Origin: Atopsyche davidsoni
Taxonomy: Eukaryota; Arthropoda; Insecta; Trichoptera; Hydrobiosidae
Length of the DNA: 64,000 nt
Direction of reading: 5' to 3'
Assembly (NCBI GenBank): GCA_022113835.1
Contig: JAILWY010000012.1
Location: 1,674,001 to 1,738,000, forward strand
Part shown: positions 34,366 through 45,066 of the stretch, one piece after another
How positions within the stretch are numbered: the first letter of the stretch is position 1
How the letters are laid out: every line of letters begins with the position of its first letter
Translations under genes and position numbers: made by a program
The notes under the pieces: generated by a model
What the model was told of the DNA's origin: nothing
What the model saw: only the letters and a program-made list of their open reading frames with translations
Database searches by the model: none

Positions 34366-34700
34366 ATTACTTACTAATATGATTAGACACATTTTTTCAC
34401 TCTCAGAAAAGTATCATCGTGACTTGTGTAGGATTCGAGAGCCTACATTCCCAAGCTTACATGGCTGGTGCACTAACCCTTGTGCTAACGAGCCACTCAA
34501 TTAATCGAGCTTATAGCAATCATAATCTACATACGAACCAATGTGCCCAGGCCTTGCAAAGTGCTTGCAAGTCACACAATATTTAATTGGCATAATATAC
34601 GTTGTTTCACACATAGGATATGATTGTTAAAAATTCTCGCTAAGTACTAGTGGCTCGTTAGCATAATTGGTTAAGAATGCACTAGCCGTGTAAGCTTTTA
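34366..34700. repeat. Foldback with tRNA-like arms, worn copy
   Basis: It aligns with 52571-52935. Shared landmarks are ACTAATATGATTAGACACAT, CTCTCAGAAAAGTATCATCG, a tRNA-like stretch at 34418-34497 on the minus strand, a middle part ACATACGAACCAATGTGCCC, and an inverted partial tRNA-like GTGGCTCGTTAGCATAATTG at 34651-34670. The arms have diverged and no longer pair throughout. Confidence 0.75.
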
Positions 34701-34704
34701 TTTT

Positions 34705-36065
34705 TTATTAATTTAAGTGTATTCACATTCGCTGTTATTGAAATAACTTCGTAAATAGGCAGTGTACCACGTCCAATGCTTTACTTTTATTTTTACGTTT
34801 ACTTTAACCTTTTATAGGGCATAAGCTACGGTTAAATATGTACCCACCTTGAGGGTTATACTGCGTATATTAATTGACGAAAATTGATCTTAATTATAAT
34901 CTAAGAACATGGACCTATACAAATCACCATGCAAATTCAACGTAATGAATCTTATATATATAATAATTTGTACCTTCTGATTTACTCGTTTCGAAGACCT
35001 ATATTCAAAACATGTTTGTGTAAATGCAAGCTTTCGATCAAAATAATTTAATATATCCTAATGAAGCCCATTTTTTTTAAATGGGCCCATCCACTGTATT
35101 AACGAATTGTACTATATATTCTATTCCAAAGTAAAGTAGTTCGTAAAGTAATATAAAACTATATCCAATAATCAAAAATTATTTTTTTATTTATTATTTA
35201 TAAAATATTCTTTCTATGGCGCTTCAATTTAACAAATATAATATCCTATTTTTATTTTGTTTTGAGACCTCGCCCCCCGTGCTGAGAACACTCATCGATT
35301 GGCAATACATTTTTTTTTTATCTTTATTCGTTCCCAAGATCTGAACCGTCATAAAATTGTTTATTTTTAATTTAATATAAGCTCTTGTAGCATCTTTTGT
35401 ACGGTTGTAATAATTTATTTTATAAAATGATTCACTGAGATATAAAAACTTGTAAGGTCAACGCATTAATTGTTTAATTGTAATAATTTCTATTTACCAA
35501 TAAAATATTTTGTAAAAAAAGTCATAACGATTAAACCAAACATTATTTTATTATGATAAAACTCATCTTAATTAAAATACCGAGAAGTTATTCAAGGTTT
35601 CCATTAAAGTGTGAATTTAATAACAGCGCCAATGTTTTCGTGTTAAATCATTTTTGAGATAAATCTTTATTATTTCATTGCCTATAATTTGCAGGCTTCT
35701 ATTCTTCCCTTACAAATTCTCTCGGCAATAAACCGATTCAATTTCCTGAATTTACCATAGAATATAGCATAAGCCAGATTAAAGCTCGCATCAGACCGGG
35801 GGAGGGTCGAAAGTTGGGGGATTATTATATGTTGTTAAAATTAACGGGATGTGGTTGACATCAGAGTTACATCGTGCCATTCTAAAAAAAAAGTGTTTTT
35901 CAGTAAGCATGGACGCCTAAAAACTAAAAAAGTTGACTGAACAAAGATTTTATGTCCAGCAGGCGAAATTCGGAAGCTGTGATTTTTTTAAATGAAAATT
36001 GGGTTTATAATAATATAGTGGTGTTCGGAATGAAACCCATTAACTTGTTGTCACTCAGTTTTGTA
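34705..36065. other. No gene recognised
   Basis: AT-rich sequence without frames over 60 codons, recognisable repeats or RNA folds. Confidence 0.45.
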
Positions 36066-36072
36066 ACACACT

Positions 36073-36340
36073 TTAAGCGGGTAACCAAATTGACTAAACT
36101 GATGTGCGTAGTCGCGTAAAATTGCGCGTGTGAAATCTAGTCTATACACTCTTTTTTTTTTCTTCCGTTTAGCAACTCCGAGTTAATTATGAGATTTTTG
36201 TCAATAAATTAAATGTTATTGTTACACAATAGCATATATTATATTTATATTTTAAGCGGGTAACCAAATTGACTAAACTGATGGGCGAAGCGGACAAAAT
36301 TCGCGTAAAATTGCACATGTGAAATCTAGTCTATACACTC
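36073..36340. repeat. Direct repeat pair starting at TTAA
   Basis: TTAAGCGGGTAACCAAATTG and ACTAAACTGATG, then GCGTAAAATTG and GTGAAATCTAGTCTATACAC, occur at 36073-36160 and again at 36252-36340. Both begin at TTAA, the piggyBac target. The second copy runs into the piggyBac-like frame at 36326-36523, so the repeat may be an element end duplicated by a second insertion or by recombination. Confidence 0.7.
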
Positions 36341-36523
36341 TTTGATTTGCATGTAGTCAAATAAATCGTTTCCTATAAAAAGTTGAACCACTTCATACAC
36401 ACTTTGCGGATTACTTGGCATCACAACAACACCACTTTGTCCAATAATTGGAGGATTATCATTCTCTGACCACTCCACTTTTTCATTGTCACTTTGTTCA
36501 GAATCACTGGACAGTATTGGTAG
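36326..36523 (-). pseudogene. piggyBac-like transposase N-terminal fragment
   Basis: On the minus strand 65 codons stay open and read S-S-D-S-E-Q-S-D-N-E, then V-E-W-S-E-N-D-N-P-P-I, then G-V-V-V-M-P-S-N-P, then S-V-Y-E-V-V-Q-L-F-I-G-N-D-L-F-D-Y-M. This is the start of the piggyBac-type DDE transposase domain, where L-F-x-x-D-L-F-D-Y normally leads into an E-T-N-R-Y-A motif. Instead the frame leaves the homology and stops after K-E-C-I-D. No catalytic Asp is retained. Confidence 0.75.
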
Positions 36524-36529
36524 AAGTTA

Positions 36530-39095
36530 CGTTGACGAGTCTAAACAAACATTACGAGCTGTAAACCTAAGGAGTAAAATGACCTTCTGCCGCTTTTAGA
36601 GTAAACACATTAAAAAAGATATTTAGACAGCAGTCCGCGAAACGGGTACTAGTGTTTTAACTGGCTTTTTTTTGTGTCTGTTATTCTACAGTCCACGTCC
36701 GCAGTCATCTTCTAGTCTATGCACAGCTTTAGGCACCGCACACGTCTAAAGGTGTGTATATACGAGCCCTCCCGGGTGCCGACACAGCACTTAATATCAA
36801 TTCCTATCAATTCCGATCAATTTCTACCGGGGAGCAATAAAATCCAATCTGCCGCGGGTCCACCGTCCAGGTGAGCTAACCAAGTCCGCACAGGTTATTC
36901 TACGACTTAAATATGCTAATTTTGATATCCAATAGTCTGATATTTGATACGGCATCAATAGATTGTGAGTAGTTTTTTGAATATAATTTTAAGTTGTTAA
37001 CATGCTGCTTAATATAATTCCTTGAGAGGCATCTTAACACTTAACAGAACGGCAACATGTTAATGTGTTTTATCTCGACTATCGGTATTTTTACTTACAC
37101 AAATATTGAGAAATATACTACATGTCCACAAAAATTTCTATCTTCCAAATATTGAAAGAACTGGCCTATATATTAAATATAAAAATATAATGTAATTAAT
37201 GTTTAAATATGTAAAATTACAAATTAAACCAGTCTAACTTTTTTTTTCTTTTGTTCACAGGTAAGCGATAAATATCAACACCTTGGTTCGATCCCAGTCC
37301 TCACAGTTGAATCCCAAAATGATATTCAGTTTAGTCAAAGTCGATTTTTAATGACACTGCATGTGTTAATACAATTTTTTTGAAAAAAAAACATGACAAC
37401 TGAACAACTAAAGGTGAGTGTTTTTTTAGTGCAGAAACCAAAAAATTGCACACAGCGTATCAGAGTTGAACCAATAAAACAAGCAAGCAAAATATTTTTT
37501 TTCTTCTGATTTTATACAAGTGGTACCCAATGATTAAAATATTTAAAAATTACCATTTATTTACGTTTGTAGATCCGTAATTATCGTTTGCCTGCAATAC
37601 GATGACAGACAGCGCAATATTAATTTCGAACACAATCAATATAAGAAATCAATAAAAATTCATTCACAAAACATATTTAAAAATTAAATATAACAAATAG
37701 CACCTCAAAGTCCGCTTATGCTTTATCAATCATTTTAAAGTTATTATTTAATCAATCATATTAATCGTTCTTGCTCGAGCCGACTGTGGTTGTGTTATGT
37801 GACTGAAATGAATCAGAGTGTTTACACAAGCATTTTTCAGGCGACGGCCGTCGCTTGTTTACTGTTCGTTGAGTCAGTAACGTTTCGAACAAAGAGTACA
37901 TACCCATCTGCGAGGAATTTATTATTGTAAACAAACTCGAGCGCAAAGTTGACCGCTCTACTCCGGACTTGAAATGCGACTCTGCCCACGTGCAGCCATG
38001 CAGTTTCATTTTGGATTACTAATTGATAATCGAATATTAATAGTTATCTGATAACTTGGTTTAAAATAATAATATTTATTATCATTTAAAAAAATACTAA
38101 ACATGCAATTCGTACTTTTTGATGTTTTAGTTCAGATTGATTTAGATAGAAACACAAATAAGTTTACGTACTACGAACGAGTGTCAGTGTTTTTTTTATT
38201 TTTTTAAATTGCATTAACTTTATTTTACTTTATTATTAAACAAAAAGTGCAAATCTTCTAGTTTTACGATTGATTTATGACCAAATAACCTTTACAACCC
38301 GGCGTAGGTGGTTTATTATTGTGTTCACCTTAACAATAAAAACAACCGGTTGTTTTTTTTTTTTTTGTACCGGCATATATTTTTTACACTCTGGTTAACA
38401 TTTCTGCAGTGATAGATGATTGCCAATAAAATTATGTAATTGAATAGATGCTGGGCATTGTTAATTTTTTTATGTTATGGCATAAATGTCACTTTTTCTA
38501 AACGTATTTTATTGCACATATCCTATTCCTGTCATGCGAGATAAAGGATATTTTTGTAGCAATATAAGTTATGTGAAATTTAAAATTACATAATAAAATA
38601 TACATATTTAGAAAATGTACTGAATTTTTAATTTTCAGTCAACGAAATCACTCCTGTTAATAAAAATTATATTAGATTAACCACAAAGATTTCTTGATTA
38701 TAAATAAATAAAACAATTTAAATATGTATATAAAATCGTGCTTACATATCTTTACTCAATAACCTTTATTGAAAAAAGTTAGTCATGTAATTTTTAAAAT
38801 TATATTATGCAGTTGAAATAACAGCTTATGCATGACTAAACATATATCATACATTTAAAATTATATGTAAAACCAGCATTTAGAAGGAGAAAATAAAATC
38901 GGTTTATTTTTTCCGTACGAATACATTTGGGAGGTATCGAAAAAAATAAATCGCTCTTGGAAATGGTTTGTACAAAACCGAAAAAGAAATTCTCAAAGCT
39001 GCATAAGTAAGTGAGTTTTGTATTCTTTTTATTTTTTTCAACCTGACCTCTGCCAAAGTGACTTTGGTGTGAGTGAGCCGCAGTCGTGAGGCGCT
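36530..39095. other. No gene recognised
   Basis: Mostly AT-rich. A block of higher G+C at about 36700-36900 and one at 37780-38010 have no supported function. Several T-rich tracts followed by CAG-GTAAG (for example at about 37258) look like splice signals but bound no credible exon. Confidence 0.4.
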
Positions 39096-39098
39096 GTG

Positions 39099-39279
39099 TA
39101 AGCTGCCTACACGCGCAGCGACGCAACCGACAACCGAACAGAGAGCCAGCTGGAAGCGTCCGCTTACTATGGGTGTTTTTTTTTTTTCTTAAGTTAAAAC
39201 AAATAAACGCAAATGAGGACATTATTGGCTGATCACCGTTTGTTTGTCGATTGTGTCGCAGCGTGTGTAGGCAGCCTTA
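39099..39279. mobile_element. Motif C short TIR element (about 180 bp)
   Basis: The left end TAAGCTGCCTACACGCGCAG with CGACGCAACCGACAACCGAA, and the right end, reverse-complemented TAAGGCTGCCTACACACGCT with GCGACACAATCGACAAACAA, pair over about 45 bp. The interior has GGGTGTTTTT. No target-site duplication is obvious, so the superfamily is not assigned. Confidence 0.85.
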
Positions 39280-40130
39280 CGTCAGAGACTTGGAGCGATT
39301 TCTCGGAATTTATGGTAAACTTACCTCAGCGCTTACGCTTTTGCCTATTGTTATGGTTTTTTAAAGGGTTTTGGTTCCGTAGAGTTTCTAGTTGCTAGAA
39401 AAAGCAAAGCTGTTTCAGTATTCAGTGTCTGAAAATAAATTTATGCATACATATTTTTACAGTCTACTGTCTTGAGCCTGGTTGTAATAAAAAAAAATTT
39501 AAACATTAAAGTGCAATTTTCTTATCTAAGGTATTTTTCACGAGTCTCAGAAAGCAATTAATAGATAATTTTACAATTATGAAATATAATATCGAGAAGA
39601 TTAATCTAGGTGTTGGTTTTCTCGGCAACATCGTTTCGTAATATTATTTTGACGTGCCAAGATAAGATAAAGTATTATCTGTGTTATTTTGTAAGATAAG
39701 CCTAAATCATTCGGATTTCAGGTAAACCTGTTGGGCGAAAAATATATCGGCCTGGGAAAATGCCAAGCTAAAAAAATATCAGGAATTATGGCAAAAATGA
39801 ACACACCCATATTGTACGCCAACACTTGCGGATAGGCCGATAAAGTAGAGCTATTCATAACTTACGAAATAACACTTTTAAGTATTAAGCCGCATCTTTT
39901 CAGTACAGAAATAATCAGAGAATCATATGGCGATGACAAAAGTTAAGTAAGTAAAAAAAAATGTTAACAAGCTTATCAAGGTTTCAGAAAAGTTTTTCGG
40001 TTTAATTTTTATTGAAACCAGTTCAAAAGTGTAACACGTGAATAAAATTAAGCCTCAACTATCCGTGACAATAAAAAAATGTATGTATAATCTTTATTCA
40101 ATGTCAAACTCACGTCCAGTTTTAAATTAA

Positions 40131-40279
40131 CCCACAACTTGCAATTAGTCAATGGTGTCTTACTTGGCGTTGTTTACTCAGGCAAAACCATTAAAAAAAA
40201 CACCCTTTTGGGTGTTCCCTATAGGGACGCTATTGGCTGATTGCAGATCGTGTGCAAGTTGTGTCGCCGCGTGTGTAGG
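40131..40279. mobile_element. Motif C short TIR element, left end worn
   Basis: The right end, reverse-complemented, is CCTACACACGCGGCGACACA with ACTTGCACACGATCTGCAAT and CAGCCAATAGCGTCC. The left side keeps CACAACTTGCAATTAGTCAA but lacks the outer bases. The interior has a perfect CACCC-TTTT-GGGTG palindrome. Confidence 0.7.
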
Positions 40280-40552
40280 AACTCCGGGAAGCCGGTCGGC
40301 TCGCGGTGACGCTCCGAGCAGATGACTCGGTCAGAACATCCCATATTGGACGTGGAATTCTCGCGAGCCGCGAGCCAGCCGGGTGTTCGCAAAGGCTATG
40401 GAGAAATTCCACGCCGGGGACTCCGAGTCTGAAGCGAGTGGATATTTGAGCATGTGCACTTTGAAATAGTGTACTCTTTGAGCAACGCTGGCCGGGAATT
40501 TAATTTTGAAACTGCCCTTTAAACATTAAATTCATTTAATTTTTTTTTAAAT

Positions 40553-40880
40553 TTATCTTCCCAGCTTCAGATTCATGAGAAGACGGTAGAGTCTCACCAA
40601 TCCGGCTGCACTTCCGATGCCTCTTTTTCTTTCGATTTTTCCTTGGAAAATCAGCTGGAGGATGGCATACTTATTGATACGAAAAATGTGGCCAAAATAG
40701 AAGACCTTTCGCTTCTTTACAGAGTTCCCTTTCTTTACGCATTCTGGGCAAGACTCTTTCGTTTGTGGTATCTTAAGGATTCTCCCACACAGCCAAATTT
40801 CAAACGCTTCAATTCTTCGCATAGTAGCGGTCTTGAGTTTCCAGGCTTAAACTCCATAAAGGAGAACTGTTTAGTTTACA
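40553..40880 (-). pseudogene. LINE reverse-transcriptase C-terminus fragment
   Basis: The minus strand gives R-R-I-E-A-F-E-I-W-L-C-G-R-I-L-K-I, then K-K-R-K-V-F-Y-F-G-H-I-F-R-I-N-K-Y, then L-Q-L-I-F-Q-G-K-I-E-R-K-R-G-I-G. This is the same end region as 32372-32925 and a better preserved stretch of it. Upstream (40810-40880) an out-of-frame S-F-M-E-F-K-P-G-N-S-R matches the E-A-W-x-L-x-T block. A family B tail follows at 40885. Confidence 0.85.
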
Positions 40881-40884
40881 TAAT

Positions 40885-41012
40885 ACATAAGTGTAGAAGG
40901 ACCCGGTGACCCATTACACTATTTTCCCCTTAGAAAACCATGAACACTACAGCACAAATTTATGCTTAGTGAGATGATCGCCGACCTCCTCTAAGGAGAG
41001 TCACTTATTTCC
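40885..41012 (+). repeat. Repeat family B, 3' part
   Basis: GTAGAAGGACCCGGTGACCC, TTTTCCCCTTAGAAAACCAT, GCACAAATTTATGCTTAGTG, AGATGATCGCCGACCTCCTC and AAGGAGAG are shared with 46645-46760 (-), 47175-47280, 54150-54350 and 57910-58110 (-). Its last 40 bases equal the LINE 3' end, suggesting a short element that borrows the LINE tail. Confidence 0.75.
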
Positions 41013-41497
41013 TCAATTATAATCAAATATGAGAATATGTATTATTAGTTATTTTAAATGCTCCAACGGTGTATGAATAAAAAAATATTTATCAAATAAA
41101 AAATTTAGGCCACCGCGCGGACTGGCACCTTAAAAATAAGTTATGGGCCTTTTTTATTATAATGCGGGGAGAAAATGTATCATGTGTCAACACTTCTGCG
41201 ATATCGCGCTCGTATGAAGCCGTTAATGCAAATTTATCACCCAAGAAATGGCCGCCTAAATTAAGGCACCTTCAAAGCATAGAAAATAACTGAATAGCGT
41301 CATGTATTCGGCGTGCAAATATAATTAGGTGAACAAATCTGAGATAAGCGTTGGCTGCACGGCGAATGCGGATTCCGAAACGAAAAATCTAAGAGCTAGA
41401 GCAGATACTTCAAAATTTACTAATTTCACGCTTGAAGTATTTATAATGTTTTAATATAGTATTATATAATCTTGCAGTAAAAAGTTTTTCACATATA

Positions 41498-41653
41498 AAA
41501 CCGGCTGTACACGCTGCGACACAACTGACAACCGAATGGTAAATAGTTTCGTAAAGGTTATTTTGGATGTGTTTTTATGTGAACAAGAGATGATGATATT
41601 GGGCAGTTACCATTTGACTGTCAGTTTTGTCGCAGCGTGTGTAGCCGGGTTTA
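41498..41653. mobile_element. Motif C short TIR element (about 155 bp)
   Basis: AAACCGGCTGTACACGCTGC with GACACAACTGACAACCGAAT lies on the left; the right end reverse-complemented is TAAACCCGGCTACACACGCT with GCGACAAAACTGACAGTCAA and ATGGTAA. Pairing covers about 50 bp with few mismatches, the best-preserved copy in the window. Confidence 0.88.
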
Positions 41654-41712
41654 GAGAATTAATGTACACCATCACCTTAAAACAGGATGCACGTAGAGAA
41701 AGAGATGGTCAT

Positions 41713-41876
41713 AAAGCTGTCTACACACGTCGCGATTTGCAATCAGTAAATAGCGTCCCTTTATTTTGGGTGTTTTTAAAAAATAGTTTTTCCCTAAAAA
41801 ACAACGCAACGTTGGACGTTATTGGCTAATTGCAAGTCGGTTGCATATTGTAAAGCAACGAGTGTAGAGGCCTTAA
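41713..41876. mobile_element. Motif C short TIR element
   Basis: The left end is AAAGCTGTCTACACACGTCG with CGATTTGCAATCAGTAAATA and GCGTCCCTTTATTTTGGGTG; the right end is GGACGTTATTGGCTAATTGC with AAGTCGGTTGC and AGTGTAGAGGC. It is only 60 bp from the preceding copy and shows the full internal layout of the family, including ACAACGCAACGTTGGACG. Confidence 0.85.
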
Positions 41877-41879
41877 GAC

Positions 41880-42390
41880 AACTACTAGTGTGATAGACAC
41901 AATAAAACTTGCAAGAAAGCTCTCATTTAAATTGTAAAAACACCAAAGAGGCAGAAGATATATCTTACATTTAATTTTATTTTTAAAAATTTATGAATTC
42001 CAAAGGTTAGCACAATCGTATAAAATATTTGAAACGTTATATTCCGTAGAGTAATTCCTCATCCCATCCGTGTTAGCTAGATTCATGATAGGCCAAAATG
42101 CGTGGTTCTTTATCATATTACGAAAAACTCGATTAAAGCGCTCTTTCCCTTTTTGTTAGTGAAATAACCCCAGATTCAGAGCAGGAAAATTTAAATCTAA
42201 TGGCTGCTTAAAAAGTTGCGTTAGGGCGCGTTTACACCGAAGAGAGCTTAAAACATTCATAATTTTAATCAAACAGCTTTGTCAACCTTTCAAATTTGTA
42301 TAAATTTTATTAATAATCCTATGTTTGAGGTTTTTATAATGTTTTTCAGGAAACTGGTAACGTAAGGGGGTTGTAAAAACTCCATATATA
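41880..42390. other. No gene recognised
   Basis: AT-rich sequence between repeats with no recognisable features. Confidence 0.4.
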
Positions 42391-42394
42391 TACT

Positions 42395-42592
42395 AGGTGC
42401 AAAAAATACATCTATTGTCTTTTGGGTAGCGTTTCTTTTACGTTCTTGTAAAATACGTTCATAACACCCAACGCTGTTTTGATTGTTAAGAGAAGTCAAT
42501 GACTACATTATGTTCATACACATTCTTTAATAATGTGAGGCATTTTTAACGCGAAAACGCATAACGGGGTCGCGTAAAGCGGGGTATTACTG
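42395..42592 (-). mobile_element. Pogo-like MITE, 3' truncated
   Basis: Its right end, reverse-complemented, is CAGTAATACCCCGCTTTACG followed by CGACCCCGTTATGCG, identical in design to 49575-49964 and 56250-56648. The interior matches them to about position 42395 (AGACAATAGATGTATTTTTT), where it is cut off. Confidence 0.8.
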
Positions 42593-42599
42593 TAGTTGA

Positions 42600-44250
42600 C
42601 TATACGAGGTAAAAAAAATATGTTGTAACGAAGCAAACAAAATGTGTTTCTACTAAACGGATGTATTTGAAAATCTAATATGGTAAAGTGGAATTGTTTC
42701 ACGGGGTTGATCAAATGTCATATTGTATACATCACCAGAGCGGACCACTCGCCATTAAAAGGCTGTATTTGTATAAAGTGAGATTGTTCAACAGGGTATT
42801 ATTTTAAGTGAGATAAGACGTTACTATACGAGGTTAGAAAATAGGTTGTAACGAAGCAAAAAAAATGTGTTTCGTAGATCAAAAATAAAAAAAGTGGCGC
42901 TTAGGTTTATCTATGTTTGGTTAGGAGAGGTTAGGACGCGATCCAGGTGGCCGGCACTCCGGGGCAGGCGGGGCAGGCGGGGCAGGCGGGGCAGGTGGGG
43001 CGGGGCGGCGGGGCGGCGGGGCAGGCGGGGCGGGGCGGGGCGGGGCGGGGCGGGGGCGGGCCCACCTGAGATAAGCGCCGCGGCCGCAGTGCTGCGCCGA
43101 CTCCGCCGGCGCCGGCCGCGCTGCTCTCCATCCGCGAATCTCACGGCCGAGTGCCGTGGACCCACAAAAGTTACACGCGAGTGGAATCGTCCAACCGGGT
43201 TGATCGCAAGTCAGTAGTACCCGACGGGGTTCAACTTGCAGTTCTGCACAGTTGCAAAATAATTATATTGCCGCGTTGTGATGCATATATGAACAAGTGG
43301 AATTGGTCAACCGGGTTGATCGCAAGTCAGTAGTACCCGGCGGGGTGCAACTAGCAGTTCTGCACAGTTGCAAAATATTATATTGCCGCGTTGTGATGCA
43401 AATATGAACAAGTGGAATTGTTCAACCGGGTTGATCGCAAGTCAGTAGTACCCGGCGGGGTTCAACTTGCAGTTCTGCACAGTTGCAAAATAATTATATT
43501 GCTGCATCGTGATGCAGCGTGTGTGCTACCGCTGAATCAAATATGAGCAAGTAGAATCGTTCAACCGGGTTGATCGCAAGTCAGTAGTACCCGACGGGGG
43601 GTGCAACTTGCAGTTCTGCACAGTTTGCGAAATATTATATTGGTGCAGCGTGTGTGCTACCGCTGAATCAAATATGAGCAAGTGGAATCGTTCAACCGGG
43701 TTGATCGCAAGTCAGTAGTACCCGACGGGGTGCAACTTGCAGTTCTGCATAGTTGCAAAATATTATATTGCTGCATTGTGATGCAGCGTGTGTGCTACCG
43801 CTGAATCAAATATGAGCAAGTGGAATCGTTCGACGGGGTTGATAAAATATCGGTTCTCAACGAAGTGTATCTTGTTGACCTGCAAAATATAGTCATATTG
43901 TATACGTGACACAGCGTGTCACAAGAGCGGACCGATCGCCAATTAACAGCTGTATTTGTATATTTAATGTAGTAAAGTGGAATAGGGTTGATTAAATGTC
44001 AGTCCTATTGTTCTTCACAGTTGCAAAATATGGTCATGTTTTAAATATGACATAACGTGTTAATGATTGTCAAAGTTAACCGAGTAGAATTGTTCAATCA
44101 GGCTGATCAAATGTCAGTTCTCAATACAATATTACTTACAGTCCTGCAAAGCTGCTTACTATAGTCATATTGTCCAAAAGTACTGATAATCAGAAGCTAT
44201 ATTTGTAAGCAAACGAAATTGTTCAACGGGGTTGATAATAACCGTACCTT
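42600..44250. repeat. Tandem array, 116-139-bp units
   Basis: GGAATCGTTCAACCGGGTTG with ATCGCAAGTCAGTAGTACCC and TGCAACTTGCAGTTCTGCAC recurs at about 43193, 43309, 43424, 43563, 43694 and 43832 (steps of 116, 115, 139, 131 and 138). The longer units contain an extra GCAGCGTGTGTGCTACCGCT block. More diverged units extend to 44240 and back to 42690, where GGAATTGTTTCACGGGGTTG appears. A GC-rich segment at 42895-43170 interrupts the array. A separate 50-bp direct repeat (CTATACGAGGT ... TGTAACGAAGCAAA) sits at 42600 and 42825. Confidence 0.88.
42959..43062. repeat. GGGGC-type simple repeat
   Basis: About 100 bases of GGGGCAGGCG and GGGGCGGGGC units make an extreme G-strand bias with potential for G-quadruplexes. 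Overlapping frames in it are artefacts. Confidence 0.9.
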
Positions 44251-44639
44251 AGCATTCGTATCGCCCTTAAAGCCTTTAGTATGTATTTAATTTTAATAAT
44301 GCGACCATACACAATAAATACAATAATTTTATATGACTTCTTTTTATGCATATTACTTTCATATGTCACTAAAAGTACTGACGGGAAATAATTATAATTA
44401 AAATTATAAAATCGTTTTTGACATGAGAAACAAACAGTCAAAACTTACAGACGATGCAATGCTACTTGTTTGACATAAACCAACGTGCCATTTTTTGATA
44501 GGTGTTTCTGCTTTCGAGTACATCTGAAAAGATACTGATAGTGCAAAAGTGAATATTATCATCAAAATTGATGAACTCTCTGGGAAAGTAGAATAAGAGT
44601 TGACACTTAAATATTTTGTTTATCACCTGATATATTGCA

Positions 44640-44958
44640 ATTTCGATTGTGGCAGTTAACGTCGCGCAGTGTAATACAGTCGTAAATCTGAAACCGTTTT
44701 ATTACGAACGTCGCGACGCACAGACGAGTGTGAATCATCATCATCACTTTAAACTTGATCCGTGCGACGCAGAATTATGACAAAGTGCTTCGCCCCGTGA
44801 TAAACACTAGCGGAGGGGATCGCATTACTAGCGAAAATTGTTGAAGCTGTGCGGTCGATGCAAATTGAAACGCTGCTATTTTGAATATCGGATAGCGCCT
44901 TCGTGAATCGTCTCCGGCGCGAATGATGCTCAGGGGAGTGGCTCTATCGTGAGTCGTG
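44640..44958 (+). promoter_or_regulatory. Putative alternative promoter and 5' UTR
   Basis: The 320 bases before the candidate first exon switch from AT-rich to CG-dinucleotide-rich sequence (GTCGCGCAGTG, GAACGTCGCGACGCACAGAC, CTCCGGCGCGAATG). This is the pattern expected of a broad insect promoter and 5' leader. No TATA box is evident. The role is inferred from position and composition only. Confidence 0.4.
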
Positions 44959-45066
44959 ATGTTCCCGGAGGAAGGCGAGAGGATGCGCCACAGTGGGAGC
45001 CAGAACCCTTCCAGGGCCACCACCGCCAACGGGAAGGCCCCTCTGCCCGAACTTCAACTCAAAGAG
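44959..45066 (+). CDS. Candidate alternative first coding exon
   Basis: The ATG at 44959 opens 36 codons that read M-F-P-E-E-G-E-R-M-R-H-S-G-S-Q-N-P and later A-P-L-P-E-L-Q-L-K-E, ending exactly at a GTAACA donor (45067). An in-frame TGA three codons upstream shows that the frame does not come from an earlier exon, which supports this ATG as a start. The composition is hydrophilic and protein-like, without a signal peptide. The donor is in phase 0, the same as the C1 exon at 17283-17320 on the same strand, so the two could be alternative N-termini joined to one common downstream exon. Vertebrate tensins do have forms with and without the N-terminal C1 domain. It could also belong to another gene. 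No downstream exon lies in the window. Confidence 0.5.

Noticed and set aside
37250..37330. TTCACAG-GTAAG and GGTTCGATCCCAG, resembling a splice site pair and a tRNA B box
   Set aside because: Acceptor and donor abut with no exon between, and no tRNA arms can be paired around the B box.
42867..43217. 116-codon Gly/Arg-rich frame and its minus-strand shadows
   Set aside because: It spans the GGGGC repeat and the start of the tandem array; the composition explains it.
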